The notes: generated from the letters alone by a model not told the origin. A DNA stretch of 7,394 nt from Candidatus Aminicenantota bacterium (GCA_003524335.1 DQHV01000087.1:268-7661); one strand, 5' to 3'. Numbered from the stretch's first letter, positions 1-6,763 are shown. A program made the numbers and translations.

Positions 1-560
1 GCCTTGACCTCCCAGGCCTTCTTCTCCTCCGTCTCGCCGGGATGTTCCTGGGCGACGGCCCACCACCACGGCAGAGGACTCACACGGACCTGCACCCATT
101 GGTTACCCTCCTTCTGGGGGAAGCGGTGGGTGCGGATGTCCATCAGGGTGAGCTGGTCATCCATGGGCTTGATCCAGATATCGATGTCATAGAGCTTCTC
201 CGGCTCGCCCTTGACATGAAAGTCAACGCTGCCGACGTAGCCGTGCCCCTTGATCCCGCGGATGACGCGGACCTTCACGAACTCGAGGGCCACCTCTTCG
301 CCGGTCCTATCGTCCTTGAACTTGAAGGCGCCGCCCCCTTCTTTGACCTTCGCGGCGACGATCTCCTCGATCTTGCCGTAGTCCGGGATCACGTAGTCGT
401 AGGTCGCCTCTACGATCGGGGGGATGACGATCTGCATGATTTTAAAGGTCCGGTTGGCCAGGCGCTTGCCGAGCATGATGCCGTAGACCTCGCGCGGATA
501 GCCTCGGGCGGCCCGCCGCTTGAATCGGCGCAGGTCGCTTTCGTTGATAAAGAGTCTCAT
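1..560 (-). CDS. JAB/MPN (JAMM)-like domain protein, 5' part only
   Basis: Minus-strand reading frame starting at the ATG complementary to 558-560 and still open at base 1, so the C-terminus is missing; 186 complete codons are visible. An in-frame TAA lies seven codons upstream (587-589 complement) with no other start between, which fixes the start. No convincing SD site precedes it. The N-terminus has the pattern of a JAB/MPN metalloprotease fold: a strand and helix, then YPREVYGIMLGK (residues 21-32) with Glu24 where the JAMM glutamate sits, then a strand MQIVIPPIV. The later segment GYVGSVDFHVKGEPEKLYDID (about 107-127) fits the position of the usual HxH...SxxD metal motif, but the first His is Asp113, His115 is kept, Ser is replaced by Tyr124, and Asp127 lies one residue further away than usual. 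An insertion of about 30 residues precedes it. Residues 165-167 are WWW. The coding region is firm; the family call is tentative and an active peptidase is uncertain. No neighbour helps with function. Confidence 0.6.
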   Translation of the reverse strand, partial: MRLFINESDLRRFKRRAARGYPREVYGIMLGKRLANRTFKIMQIVIPPIVEATYDYVIPDYGKIEEIVAAKVKEGGGAFKFKDDRTGEEVALEFVKVRVIRGIKGHGYVGSVDFHVKGEPEKLYDIDIWIKPMDDQLTLMDIRTHRFPQKEGNQWVQVRVSPLPWWWAVAQEHPGETEEKKAWEVK

Positions 561-612
561 GGGCGAAGTCGGGTGTTCTTAATCCCCTGATATTCGATAG
601 TGGGGTTTATTG

Positions 613-642
613 CTTATACCATAATCGACCTAGGCCAGTCAA
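613..642 (-). promoter_or_regulatory. sigma70-type promoter candidate for the JAB-like gene
   Basis: Read on the minus strand there is TTGACT (complement of 637-642), an 18-nt spacer, then TATAAG (complement of 613-618). This matches the housekeeping consensus at 5 of 6 in each box. Transcription would start near base 605, giving a leader of about 45 nt before the ATG at 560. Confidence 0.45.
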
Positions 643-700
643 ACGGAAGATGCGGGAATAAAGCGACGGGGAACAGACCAGGGTCGGCGATTCCATATTA

Positions 701-728
701 ATTGTATTGTTATCAATAACATAGCAAT
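701..728. promoter_or_regulatory. 28-bp imperfect palindrome, operator-like
   Basis: The core TGTTAT-CA-ATAACA (708-721) is a perfect inverted repeat with 6-bp arms and a 2-nt centre. Extended outward to 701-728 the two halves pair at 10 of 13 positions, with an outer ATTG/CAAT match. The dyad has a turn-of-helix size typical of dimeric repressor sites, and it lies between the two divergent promoter candidates. It has no loop or T-run of a terminator. Its role as an operator is inferred from form and place only. Confidence 0.35.
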
Positions 729-848
729 GTTTCGCCTCCCTTTCCCCGCCCCGGAGGCACTCCCCGCTCAGGAAACCCTATATTATTAATTAAATTATTG
801 ATTTTAAATGAAATAAATCATGTTTCCAGACGATATCTCTGCTTCCTG

Positions 849-877
849 TTGATTCCTGATTTCTCCTTGTCTATGAT
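849..877 (+). promoter_or_regulatory. sigma70-type promoter candidate for the esterase gene
   Basis: TTGATT (849-854), a 17-nt spacer and TATGAT (872-877) form a good -35/-10 pair. The transcript would begin near 884, only about 14 nt before the ATG, which just leaves room for the strong SD site at 887-893. The very short leader is a reason for caution. Confidence 0.35.
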
Positions 878-886
878 GGAGCGAGC

Positions 887-893
887 GAGGAGG
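887..893 (+). promoter_or_regulatory. Ribosome binding site of the esterase gene
   Basis: GAGGAGG ends 4 nt before the ATG at 898, a near-perfect SD match. It decides the start of the esterase gene in favour of 898. Confidence 0.6.
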
Positions 894-897
894 TCTC

Positions 898-2118
898 ATG
901 AGTCAAAAGCGAACGTTTCACCGCCTGCTCGGGCCGGTTTTGATGGCCATCCTTCTCGTTGGAGTGCCTCCTCATGGAAAGGGCCAACAGGAATCCGCGG
1001 GAGGACCCGAGCTCTGCCAAGGCAACTATCTCAGCGAACTCGCGGCCAAGCATCAGCTGGCCGAATTCGCGCGCGGCTATTCGAGCGTCGCTGAGTGGAA
1101 AGCCCATGCCGGTCGTGTCCGCAAGGGCATATTGAGGGGAGCTGGGCTTCTGCCCCCTCCCAAGAAATGCGCCTTCAACCCCGTTGTCCACAGCCGGCGC
1201 GACTATGACGGCTACAGCGTCGAGAATGTCGCCTTCGAGAGCCTGCCCGGTTTCTTCGTGACCGGGAACCTCTACCGGCCGAAACTCGGGAAGCCTCCGT
1301 TTGCGGCTATCCTCTGTCCGCACGGACACTTCACCTATCCCGGGGGCGGCGGGCGCTTCCGGCCGGACATGCAGCTCCGCTGCGCGACCTTGGCTCGCCT
1401 GGGGGCCGTCGTTTTTTCTTATGACATGGTCGGCTGGGGAGATTCAACCCAGACCACCCATGATCATCCGCGTGTCCTGGCGCTCCAGACCTGGAACAGC
1501 ATCCGCTGTCTCGATTTCCTGGAATCACTGGGGGATGTCGACATGAAGCGTGTCGGTATCACAGGCGCCTCGGGCGGCGGGACACAGACCTTCCTCCTCA
1601 CTGCCGTTGATGACCGGGTGGCCGTGTCCGTCCCGGTCGTCATGGTCTCGGCCCACTTCTTCGGCGGCTGCAACTGCGAGAGCGGGTTGCCCATCCACCG
1701 GAGCGAGTTCCATGTCACTAACAATGCCGATATCGCCGCGCTGGCCGCGCCCCGGCCGCAGCTCCTCCTCTCCTGCGGCGAGGATTGGACCAAGAACACC
1801 CCCAGGGTCGAATTCCCTTATATCCAGAACGTCTACCGCCTATTCGGCGCCGCCGACAGCGTCGAAAACGTCCACCTGGCGGACGAAGGGCACGACTACG
1901 GGCCATCCAAGAGGGCGGCCGCACTCAAGTTCTTTGCCAGGCATCTTGGCCTCGACCTCAGCCGGGTCGCCAACCCAGCCAGTTTAGAGGGGATCGACGA
2001 AAGCGGCGTCACCATCGAGCGTCCTGACCGGTTGCGGGTTTTCGACGACAGCCACCCCCGGCCCTCCCGCGCGATCAGAGGTGATGAAGCGATTACGGCG
2101 GCGCTGCAGGCGAGGTAG
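898..2118 (+). CDS. Exported alpha/beta-hydrolase, acetyl-xylan-esterase/dienelactone-hydrolase-like
   Basis: 406 residues. A basic start followed by a hydrophobic stretch (about 10-23) and small residues near 27-30 looks like a signal peptide, so the enzyme probably acts in the periplasm or outside. The alpha/beta-hydrolase core is clear: PHGH (141-144) is the oxyanion-hole loop, GASGG (223-227) the nucleophile elbow with Ser225, Asp296 in the CGEDWTK segment is the likely acid, and His332 in DEGHDY is the likely catalytic His. Between nucleophile and acid there is GGCNCE (256-261) followed by [18 protein letters not shown], a pattern I associate with secreted AXE1/Abhydrolase_7-like esterases in Planctomycetes and Acidobacteria-type genomes. 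Expected reaction: hydrolysis of a carboxylic ester, possibly an acetyl group on a glycan; the substrate cannot be read from the sequence. It stands alone, with 159 nt before the next gene and no sugar-degradation neighbours. Confidence 0.85.
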   Translation: MSQKRTFHRLLGPVLMAILLVGVPPHGKGQQESAGGPELCQGNYLSELAAKHQLAEFARGYSSVAEWKAHAGRVRKGILRGAGLLPPPKKCAFNPVVHSRRDYDGYSVENVAFESLPGFFVTGNLYRPKLGKPPFAAILCPHGHFTYPGGGGRFRPDMQLRCATLARLGAVVFSYDMVGWGDSTQTTHDHPRVLALQTWNSIRCLDFLESLGDVDMKRVGITGASGGGTQTFLLTAVDDRVAVSVPVVMVSAHFFGGCNCESGLPIHRSEFHVTNNADIAALAAPRPQLLLSCGEDWTKNTPRVEFPYIQNVYRLFGAADSVENVHLADEGHDYGPSKRAAALKFFARHLGLDLSRVANPASLEGIDESGVTIERPDRLRVFDDSHPRPSRAIRGDEAITAALQAR

Positions 2119-2142
2119 AAACTAAATCGTCATCAGCCGCCA

Positions 2143-2152
2143 GGGTTAACCC
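2143..2152. repeat. 10-bp perfect palindrome downstream of the esterase gene
   Basis: GGGTTAACCC is self-complementary, 24 nt after the esterase stop codon. It has no loop and no T-run, so it is not a convincing intrinsic terminator; it could be a small protein-binding site or chance. The rest of the 159-nt gap to 2278 shows no clear terminator either. Confidence 0.25.
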
Positions 2153-2265
2153 AAGATCATAGATTATGGATTTGCCCTGCCCCCTGAAAAGAAGGGAATA
2201 ATGGGCGAGCGGCGGGATGCAACGTTCTCTCCCCGGTACGGTTTCTATATAAAAGGGATGTGTAT

Positions 2266-2271
2266 TATAAT
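2266..2271 (+). promoter_or_regulatory. -10 box (TATAAT) at a leaderless start
   Basis: A perfect TATAAT ends 6 nt before the ATG at 2278, so transcription would begin at or next to the A of the start codon. No SD site lies at a usable distance and no good -35 box is visible about 17 nt upstream (the region reads TTCTAT). A second AT-rich stretch, TATATAAAA at 2246-2254, is an alternative -10 for a longer leader. Confidence 0.4.
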
Positions 2272-2277
2272 TGAACG

Positions 2278-3183
2278 ATGAAGGCCAGCATTTTCAGAAA
2301 AAGGCCGGAGATTCTCAATCATGGCGTCGGTCTGCTAGTCTCCGTCCTTGTCCATGCCGGTATTCTCTATCTCATGGCCGCCCACTTCGTCTCCGTCCGG
2401 ATTATTGAATTCAAGGAGCAGGTCACCCCGGTGGTTATCGTTCCACCGCCTCCCCTTGAACTTCCCGACAGGGCCCGCAACCCGGCCAACCTGCCGGCCG
2501 TGATCCATGGCTTCCCCGAGTTCCTGCCCAGCCGGACACTCCCCCGCGAAACGGGAGTTCAGCCCCAGGAGATTTTCGCGTTAGAGGAACCTCAGGAGGC
2601 CGCGGCCATCGAAGCCTTTGAACCCAAGTTCAGCGAGGGATTCCGGCTGGACCAGACGCCGCCGGGAAAACCGGGGATCGCCTCTGCAGACAGGCTCCGA
2701 TTGCCCCTCCCGGAACGCAAGAAAGGCAAAGACGACGCTTTTGCCAGGAGGCCGGCGCCGCCCAAAGACGTGGACTGGCGCAAGTATCTTTCCAGCAGCT
2801 CGACGGGCGGGCGCTGGTCATACCGCAACAGTTCGATCGGCGGGAAGCGCGTCCGGGGTGACCTCCGGGGCCGGATGACCACCTCCACTTCTGTCAAGAG
2901 ATACAACCTTGCGCCCTGGGCCAGCAAGGTTGTCGAGCTCATCCAGAGAAACTGGGATATCCCCCCCACCCGGCCGGCTAATCCGGACGCCGCGGTCGAG
3001 ATCGTTATCATCCTTCAAAAGAACGGCCAGGTCTCGACCATGGAAGTCATGGCTTCTTCTGAAGATCGGACTTTCGACCAGGCGGCGCGTTTCGCCATCG
3101 AGCTGAGCTCGCCGCTTCCCCCTCTGCCGGAGGATTTTCCCGACGCCAACATCGAGATCGCGTTCGTCTTTTCCATAGAATGA
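2278..3183 (+). CDS. TonB-like energy transducer
   Basis: 301 residues. The start is forced: an in-frame TGA sits at 2272-2274, only one codon upstream of the ATG. A single membrane span (about 15-37) contains Ser22-x3-His26, the SxxxH pattern that TonB proteins use to contact ExbB/ExbD. A PPPP stretch (56-59) and a long linker (about 60-205) follow, which would cross the periplasm; the linker is mixed charged and Pro-bearing rather than the classic Pro-Lys repeats. The C-terminal domain (about 206-301) has the TonB/TolA form: the helix APWASKVVELIQRNWDIPP, strands VEIVIILQKNGQVS and NIEIAFVFSIE, and between them the DQAARFAIELSSPLPPLPEDF segment. Expected role: passing proton-motive energy from the inner membrane to an outer-membrane partner. 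No ExbB, ExbD or receptor gene is in the window. The next gene overlaps it by 4 nt, so the two are probably co-translated. Confidence 0.85.
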   Translation: MKASIFRKRPEILNHGVGLLVSVLVHAGILYLMAAHFVSVRIIEFKEQVTPVVIVPPPPLELPDRARNPANLPAVIHGFPEFLPSRTLPRETGVQPQEIFALEEPQEAAAIEAFEPKFSEGFRLDQTPPGKPGIASADRLRLPLPERKKGKDDAFARRPAPPKDVDWRKYLSSSSTGGRWSYRNSSIGGKRVRGDLRGRMTTSTSVKRYNLAPWASKVVELIQRNWDIPPTRPANPDAAVEIVIILQKNGQVSTMEVMASSEDRTFDQAARFAIELSSPLPPLPEDFPDANIEIAFVFSIE

Positions 3184-4253
3184 TCAAGAAGATCGCCTGC
3201 CTCGCGCTCCTGGCCTCCCTCGGCGCTGCCCGGCCGGCCGCCGATTGGCGGGCTGAGCTGGCCACTTACTTTGGCGACGAAAAGACCGGCGATTTCAGAG
3301 GAGCCGTCGATTTCCTCAAGGGGCAGATCGACTCACTCAGCGACGAAGACAAGCCCGTAGCCTGCGGAATGCTGGCCTACCTGCATGGCCAGCTGGGCGA
3401 CAGGAAGAACGAGTACCAGAGACTGGGAGAATACTTCGAGAAGTACGGCGCCATAGGCCTGGGGTATCACTTCCTCCCCCTGGCCGCCCGGAACAGCGTG
3501 CTCCGGTACCTCCGAGAATGGCAGCTGCGCTATCCATGGGTGCTCAAGATCGGGTTCGTGTCTCCGGGCGGTCCCGCTGAGACAACCCCTGCGGCCAACC
3601 CTCCCGAGACGGTCCTCCTCGGCATCGAGATGGCGAGCGATGTCTACTATAAGCTGACGGATGGTGATTATACCCTCAAAGGGGGCCAGTTTCATCGCGG
3701 GTTCAACTCAGTCGCCCTTCAGGCCAAAAAGCTCTTCCGGGAACCCGGAGCCTTTCCCTTTGTCCTGGAGTTCAAGGCAGGAGACCTCATCGTCCGCCGC
3801 GAACTCGTTATCGGGGTCCAGATGGATTACCAGGGCATTCTGGGGAGATCAGCCGGCGCCGCCAAGAACGACGAGTTTATGTTGGAGATGTTCTTTGGAC
3901 AGGAGCTGCTGGCCTCGAGCCGCAAAACTATGGTCTCAACGCAAGACCTGGAGATCGAAGTCCCGCCGCCCTCCGGCAAATATGATCCCTTCGGTCCAGG
4001 CTACCAGAACGACCCCAAAATCCCGAACTCCGTTCCGATCATGGCCATCCCTGCGGCCATCCTCGAGGCCATCAAGGCGCTGAAGAAAAAGGGCGAAGTC
4101 GAACCCGTGCCGCCGGTCGAGCTGAAAACGGATATTATCGTCGCTTTCAGGCGGCCCAAAGCCCGCGACGACGTGATCGAAGTGCGGGCCCGGGTTTCGC
4201 TCGGGCTGCGGGAGATGCAGTTCCTCTCTTATTCGCTGATCGGCCGGCGCTAG
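3180..4253 (+). CDS. Exported protein of unknown function, coupled to the TonB-like gene
   Basis: 357 residues; I do not recognise a family. The ATG overlaps the TonB-like stop codon as ATGA, and there is no SD site of its own, so translation is probably coupled. The first 20 residues (MIKKIACLALLASLGAARPA) look like a signal peptide with cleavage near Ala20, placing the protein in the periplasm or envelope. Residues about 23-115 are mostly helical in pattern (WRAELATYFGDEKTGDFRGAVDFL, and LAYLHGQLGDRKNEYQRLGEYFEKYG), like a short TPR-type helical repeat region. From about 145 on, alternating hydrophobic strands suggest a beta-rich domain, with a Pro/Gly-rich break at 260-285 (VPPPSGKYDPFGPG), a helix at 286-304 and a last strand pair to 350. 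Linkage to the TonB-like gene suggests a shared envelope task. The stop codon overlaps that of the convergent gene. Confidence 0.8.
   Translation: MIKKIACLALLASLGAARPAADWRAELATYFGDEKTGDFRGAVDFLKGQIDSLSDEDKPVACGMLAYLHGQLGDRKNEYQRLGEYFEKYGAIGLGYHFLPLAARNSVLRYLREWQLRYPWVLKIGFVSPGGPAETTPAANPPETVLLGIEMASDVYYKLTDGDYTLKGGQFHRGFNSVALQAKKLFREPGAFPFVLEFKAGDLIVRRELVIGVQMDYQGILGRSAGAAKNDEFMLEMFFGQELLASSRKTMVSTQDLEIEVPPPSGKYDPFGPGYQNDPKIPNSVPIMAIPAAILEAIKALKKKGEVEPVPPVELKTDIIVAFRRPKARDDVIEVRARVSLGLREMQFLSYSLIGRR
4250..4253. other. Shared CTAG: overlapping stop codons of two convergent genes
   Basis: The plus-strand gene ends with TAG at 4251-4253 and the minus-strand gene ends with TAG complementary to 4250-4252. 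Because CTAG is self-complementary, both stops lie in the same four bases. There is no spacer for a terminator between the two units, and the transcripts must overlap at their 3' ends. Confidence 0.85.
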
Positions 4254-4867
4254 AAATAGAACCGGTACAGGATTCCCACTCCCCACTCGGTGCCGCCCAG
4301 GTTGATCCGGAACCCCACCTTGTCGGTCTCGACCCTGTAGTATTTGAAGTAGCCCTTGAGCGAAAGACCGGAGGTCAGGTGAACATAGGCTCCTCCGGTG
4401 AGATGCAGCCCGGTGTGGCTCCCGTTCGTCGAATCGATGGGGAATGTTTCGGCGTAGGTCTCTTTGTAGGTGACATACTCGATCCCGGGACCCAGGAAAA
4501 TGGCGAACCTCCCGGTATCATAAGAATAGCGCAGGGAAAGAGAGAGGTCGGTCAGACGGAGGCTGAGGTCTTCTTTAGTATATGAAGTCAGGCCCTTCTT
4601 GGTGAGCGTCCGTCCGCCGGCTGCGATGTCCATGCCGTGGGGCTCCCGGATCGGGAAGCGCAAAGTCATCTCGGCCCCAAAGAAGGGGGCACTTTTTCCG
4701 TAGAGTTCCTGGAAGACCTGGTCCTGGAGAGAACAAATCCCTCCCAGCAGCCCGACCGTGAAATACCTCTCCTCGTCCGGCAGCAGCTTGATCCGAGTCT
4801 GGGGTTTGGACAGGGCGAGACCAGAACACAAGAGCGCCATAGAAAGGGGGAGGATGATTTTCCTCAC
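4250..4867 (-). CDS. Outer-membrane beta-barrel protein
   Basis: 205 residues from the preferred GTG start complementary to 4865-4867. A second GTG directly before it (4868-4870) would add one Val. The later GTG is preferred because GAGGGAG (complement of 4873-4879) then stands 5 nt away and the start forms a GTGA overlap with the stop of the gene before it. The N-terminus MRKIILPLSMALLCSGLALS is a signal peptide. The mature part is a run of alternating beta strands (YFTVGLLGG, PFFGAEMTLRFPI, LSLRLTDLSLSLRYSY, FAIFLGPGIEYVTY, THTGLHLTGGAYVHL-like, LSLKGYFKYYRVE, TEWGVGILYRFYF), with aromatic girdle residues and a terminal Phe, as recognised by the BAM machinery. Size and strand count fit an 8-stranded OmpA/OmpX-type barrel. 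Role unknown; co-translation with the propeller protein suggests they work together. Confidence 0.8.
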   Translation of the reverse strand: MRKIILPLSMALLCSGLALSKPQTRIKLLPDEERYFTVGLLGGICSLQDQVFQELYGKSAPFFGAEMTLRFPIREPHGMDIAAGGRTLTKKGLTSYTKEDLSLRLTDLSLSLRYSYDTGRFAIFLGPGIEYVTYKETYAETFPIDSTNGSHTGLHLTGGAYVHLTSGLSLKGYFKYYRVETDKVGFRINLGGTEWGVGILYRFYF

Positions 4868-6750
4868 CACCGCTCCCTCAGGGTTTTATTCAATCCGCGA
4901 CGCTTGGACCGTTCGACTGGAGCCTCGCCGTTGACTGTAATCGTGGCCGGCTCGCTTTCCAGGTTTTGGCTGTCCACCGCCGTGACGGCGAAGCGATAGA
5001 CCTTGGTCTTGTCCGTGTTCCGTAGCGTATAAGAGAACTGGTTCGCTGGAAGTTCCGCCAGCAGGTTCTGTCCCTGGTTCAATTCATAGACCTTGTGCTT
5101 CTGGACGTCGTCGTTCAAGGGGTTCGGCTCCCAGGTCAGCTCGATCAGCGTCTCGCGGTAGAAGAGCGCTTTGTTTTCTATCTTCTCACCCCGGAGGTTG
5201 AGGGGCGGAGAGATGGTGGCCACCTGGACTTTCTGGCCGGGAGTGAGGCCGCTGTAGAGCCGCTGCGTCCCGTCCAAGAAAGTCACCCGCAGGTCGTACT
5301 TGGCGCCCTCGGCCGCCGGAGCTCCGAAATGGGCGATGGGCATATCCTGGCCAAGGTATCCGTATTCGCCGGTCATCTCCCGGTGCCCTTTCAGATAGCT
5401 CGGCACACCAACGTGGCCGGCCAAGTAGAGGTCGAGCTTGGCACCGATACCGCCGACGTGTCCGTGGGGATCACTCCGAATCTCGGCCTCGATCCAGTCG
5501 GAGTTGTTGAGGTCGTTACGGAAAAGGCGGTTGTAGCCTCTTTTATCGGTCACATAGATATCCAGGTCGCCGTCGCCGTCGAAATCCGCCAGCGCGGCCC
5601 CCCGCGGGTCCAGCATGGTCAGGGAATCCTCGAGCCCGGACTCGGCCTCCGGAACGACGGTGAAATTCCCTTGGCCGTCGTTCTCGTAAACATTTTCGCC
5701 CGAGAGATAGAGGTCGAGGTCGGTGTCATTATCAAAATCCCCGAAGCAGACGTGGAAGCCGCTGATGGGCCGGTCCCAAAGGATGGTCCGGTAGAGGGAG
5801 TAATGATTGTCCGTATTCCTGTAAAGGGCGATCCGGCCTGCCCCGGCGATGGCCAAGTCGAGGTCTCCGTCATTGTCCACGTCCGCCCAGACGATGCCGT
5901 TGTCAAATTCGCCGCTGCTGACAGAGATTCCGATCTGGCCGCCGACGTTGCGGAAATGTCCGGCCCCGTTGTTGCGGTAGACGGTCGAAGGAGGCCCCCA
6001 CATGGCCTGGGCGATATCGATATCCCCGTCGCCGTCATAATCCCCAGTCGTAGCACCTTGGGTGAAACCGGTCCAGTCGATGCCGCGGTATTCAGTATTG
6101 AATGTACCGTCGCCGTTGTTGATGTAGAAATTGGGGAGGCTCTGGGGAGGGGACGGAAGCGGGTTGAACGGATCGGGGTCAGGGAGCGGGTTGGTGAAAT
6201 ACAGGTCGATATCTCCGTCCCCGTCGAAATCGGCCGCCGCGACACCGCATGTCGCGAGGTCGGTCGTCTGCGCCGGAACGATAGAGGAGGTGATGTCCTC
6301 GAAGAAGGCGCTCCCGTTGTTCCGGTAAAGATGGTTATAGGCCGGCGAAATCCCTCCGTATGTTGTCGACGCAAAAAGGTCAAAATCTCGGTCCCTGTCC
6401 AGGTCGACGAAAACGGCGCCCTGCGTCCCGTAGGCATAGGCATCCGCCGCCCCACGCCCGTCTGCTTCGTCGACGAAATAACTGCCGTAATTGATGTAGA
6501 GGATATCGGGGAACTCGGGGAAGCCGTCTGCCCCCTGGTTTTTGACGAAGATGTCGATCCGACCGTCCCGGTTTACGTCCACCCAGGAGACCCCCTGCCC
6601 GCCAAAATAGCTGTATCCCCGGACGTCGAACTGCGCGCTGACTTCCGTAAAGTGGACCTGGCCGTAGCAAAAGACGGCCGTCCCGATGAGCCCGCACAGG
6701 AAAAGGCCGGAGCGGCTCCTGGGGAATCGCCTGTTTCTCCCGTGGATCAT
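4864..6750 (-). CDS. Exported FG-GAP/VCBS seven-blade propeller protein with ASPIC/UnbV and FN3-like domains
   Basis: 628 residues, start ATG complementary to 6748-6750 with AAGAGAG about 7 nt upstream. A basic start and hydrophobic segment (15-30) mark export. Seven Ca-binding DxDxDGxxD-type loops begin at residues 58, 116, 174, 237, 290, 338 and 389, spaced 48-63 apart, each followed by a strand and a YxNNGxGxF-type turn: a complete seven-bladed integrin-alpha-like beta-propeller. The second loop (DLDRDRDFD) and the sixth (DFDNDTDLD) lack the usual Gly. Residues about 416-510 match the ASPIC/UnbV domain found in CRTAC1-like proteins, and about 526-606 looks like a fibronectin type III domain. 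The protein ends in a short basic tail (VERSKRRGLNKTLRERW). Expected role: calcium-dependent binding of carbohydrate or protein at the surface; the ligand is unknown. The stop codon overlaps the start of the outer-membrane barrel gene. Confidence 0.9.
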   Translation of the reverse strand: MIHGRNRRFPRSRSGLFLCGLIGTAVFCYGQVHFTEVSAQFDVRGYSYFGGQGVSWVDVNRDGRIDIFVKNQGADGFPEFPDILYINYGSYFVDEADGRGAADAYAYGTQGAVFVDLDRDRDFDLFASTTYGGISPAYNHLYRNNGSAFFEDITSSIVPAQTTDLATCGVAAADFDGDGDIDLYFTNPLPDPDPFNPLPSPPQSLPNFYINNGDGTFNTEYRGIDWTGFTQGATTGDYDGDGDIDIAQAMWGPPSTVYRNNGAGHFRNVGGQIGISVSSGEFDNGIVWADVDNDGDLDLAIAGAGRIALYRNTDNHYSLYRTILWDRPISGFHVCFGDFDNDTDLDLYLSGENVYENDGQGNFTVVPEAESGLEDSLTMLDPRGAALADFDGDGDLDIYVTDKRGYNRLFRNDLNNSDWIEAEIRSDPHGHVGGIGAKLDLYLAGHVGVPSYLKGHREMTGEYGYLGQDMPIAHFGAPAAEGAKYDLRVTFLDGTQRLYSGLTPGQKVQVATISPPLNLRGEKIENKALFYRETLIELTWEPNPLNDDVQKHKVYELNQGQNLLAELPANQFSYTLRNTDKTKVYRFAVTAVDSQNLESEPATITVNGEAPVERSKRRGLNKTLRERW

Positions 6751-6753
6751 TTC

Positions 6754-6763
6754 CCAACTCTCT
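6754..6763 (-). promoter_or_regulatory. Ribosome binding site region of the propeller gene
   Basis: Read on the minus strand, an AAAGAGAG stretch stands about 7 nt before the ATG at 6750. This is a moderate SD match at a normal distance and supports that start. Confidence 0.4.

Larger units (their letters stand above)
561..897. other. AT-rich divergent intergenic region
   Basis: This 337-nt gap separates the JAB-like gene (leftward) from the esterase gene (rightward). Its centre (about 695-730 and 780-830) is far richer in A/T than the surrounding genes. I see no coding frame with gene-like composition in it. It holds one promoter candidate on each strand and a 28-bp imperfect palindrome, listed separately, so it is probably a shared control region. 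Confidence 0.7.

Noticed and set aside
42..590. A 182-codon open frame on the plus strand at the left end
   Set aside because: It lies opposite the minus-strand JAB-like gene, has an Asp/Leu/Val-rich low-complexity product typical of antisense shadow, and has no SD site. The minus-strand frame gives a protein-like sequence with a family pattern.
871..1329. A 152-codon minus-strand frame overlapping the esterase start
   Set aside because: It is opposite the well-supported esterase coding region and shows no family pattern or SD site.
2170..2200. CCCT...AGGG hairpin as terminator of the esterase gene
   Set aside because: The stem is only 4 bp and no T-run follows.
2258..2281. A 7-codon frame (MCIIIER) ending at the TonB-like start, as a leader peptide
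   Set aside because: The SD-like AAAAGGG touches its ATG without a spacer, and the TATAAT box lies inside it, so a promoter role explains the bases better. Kept only as a rival reading in the findings.
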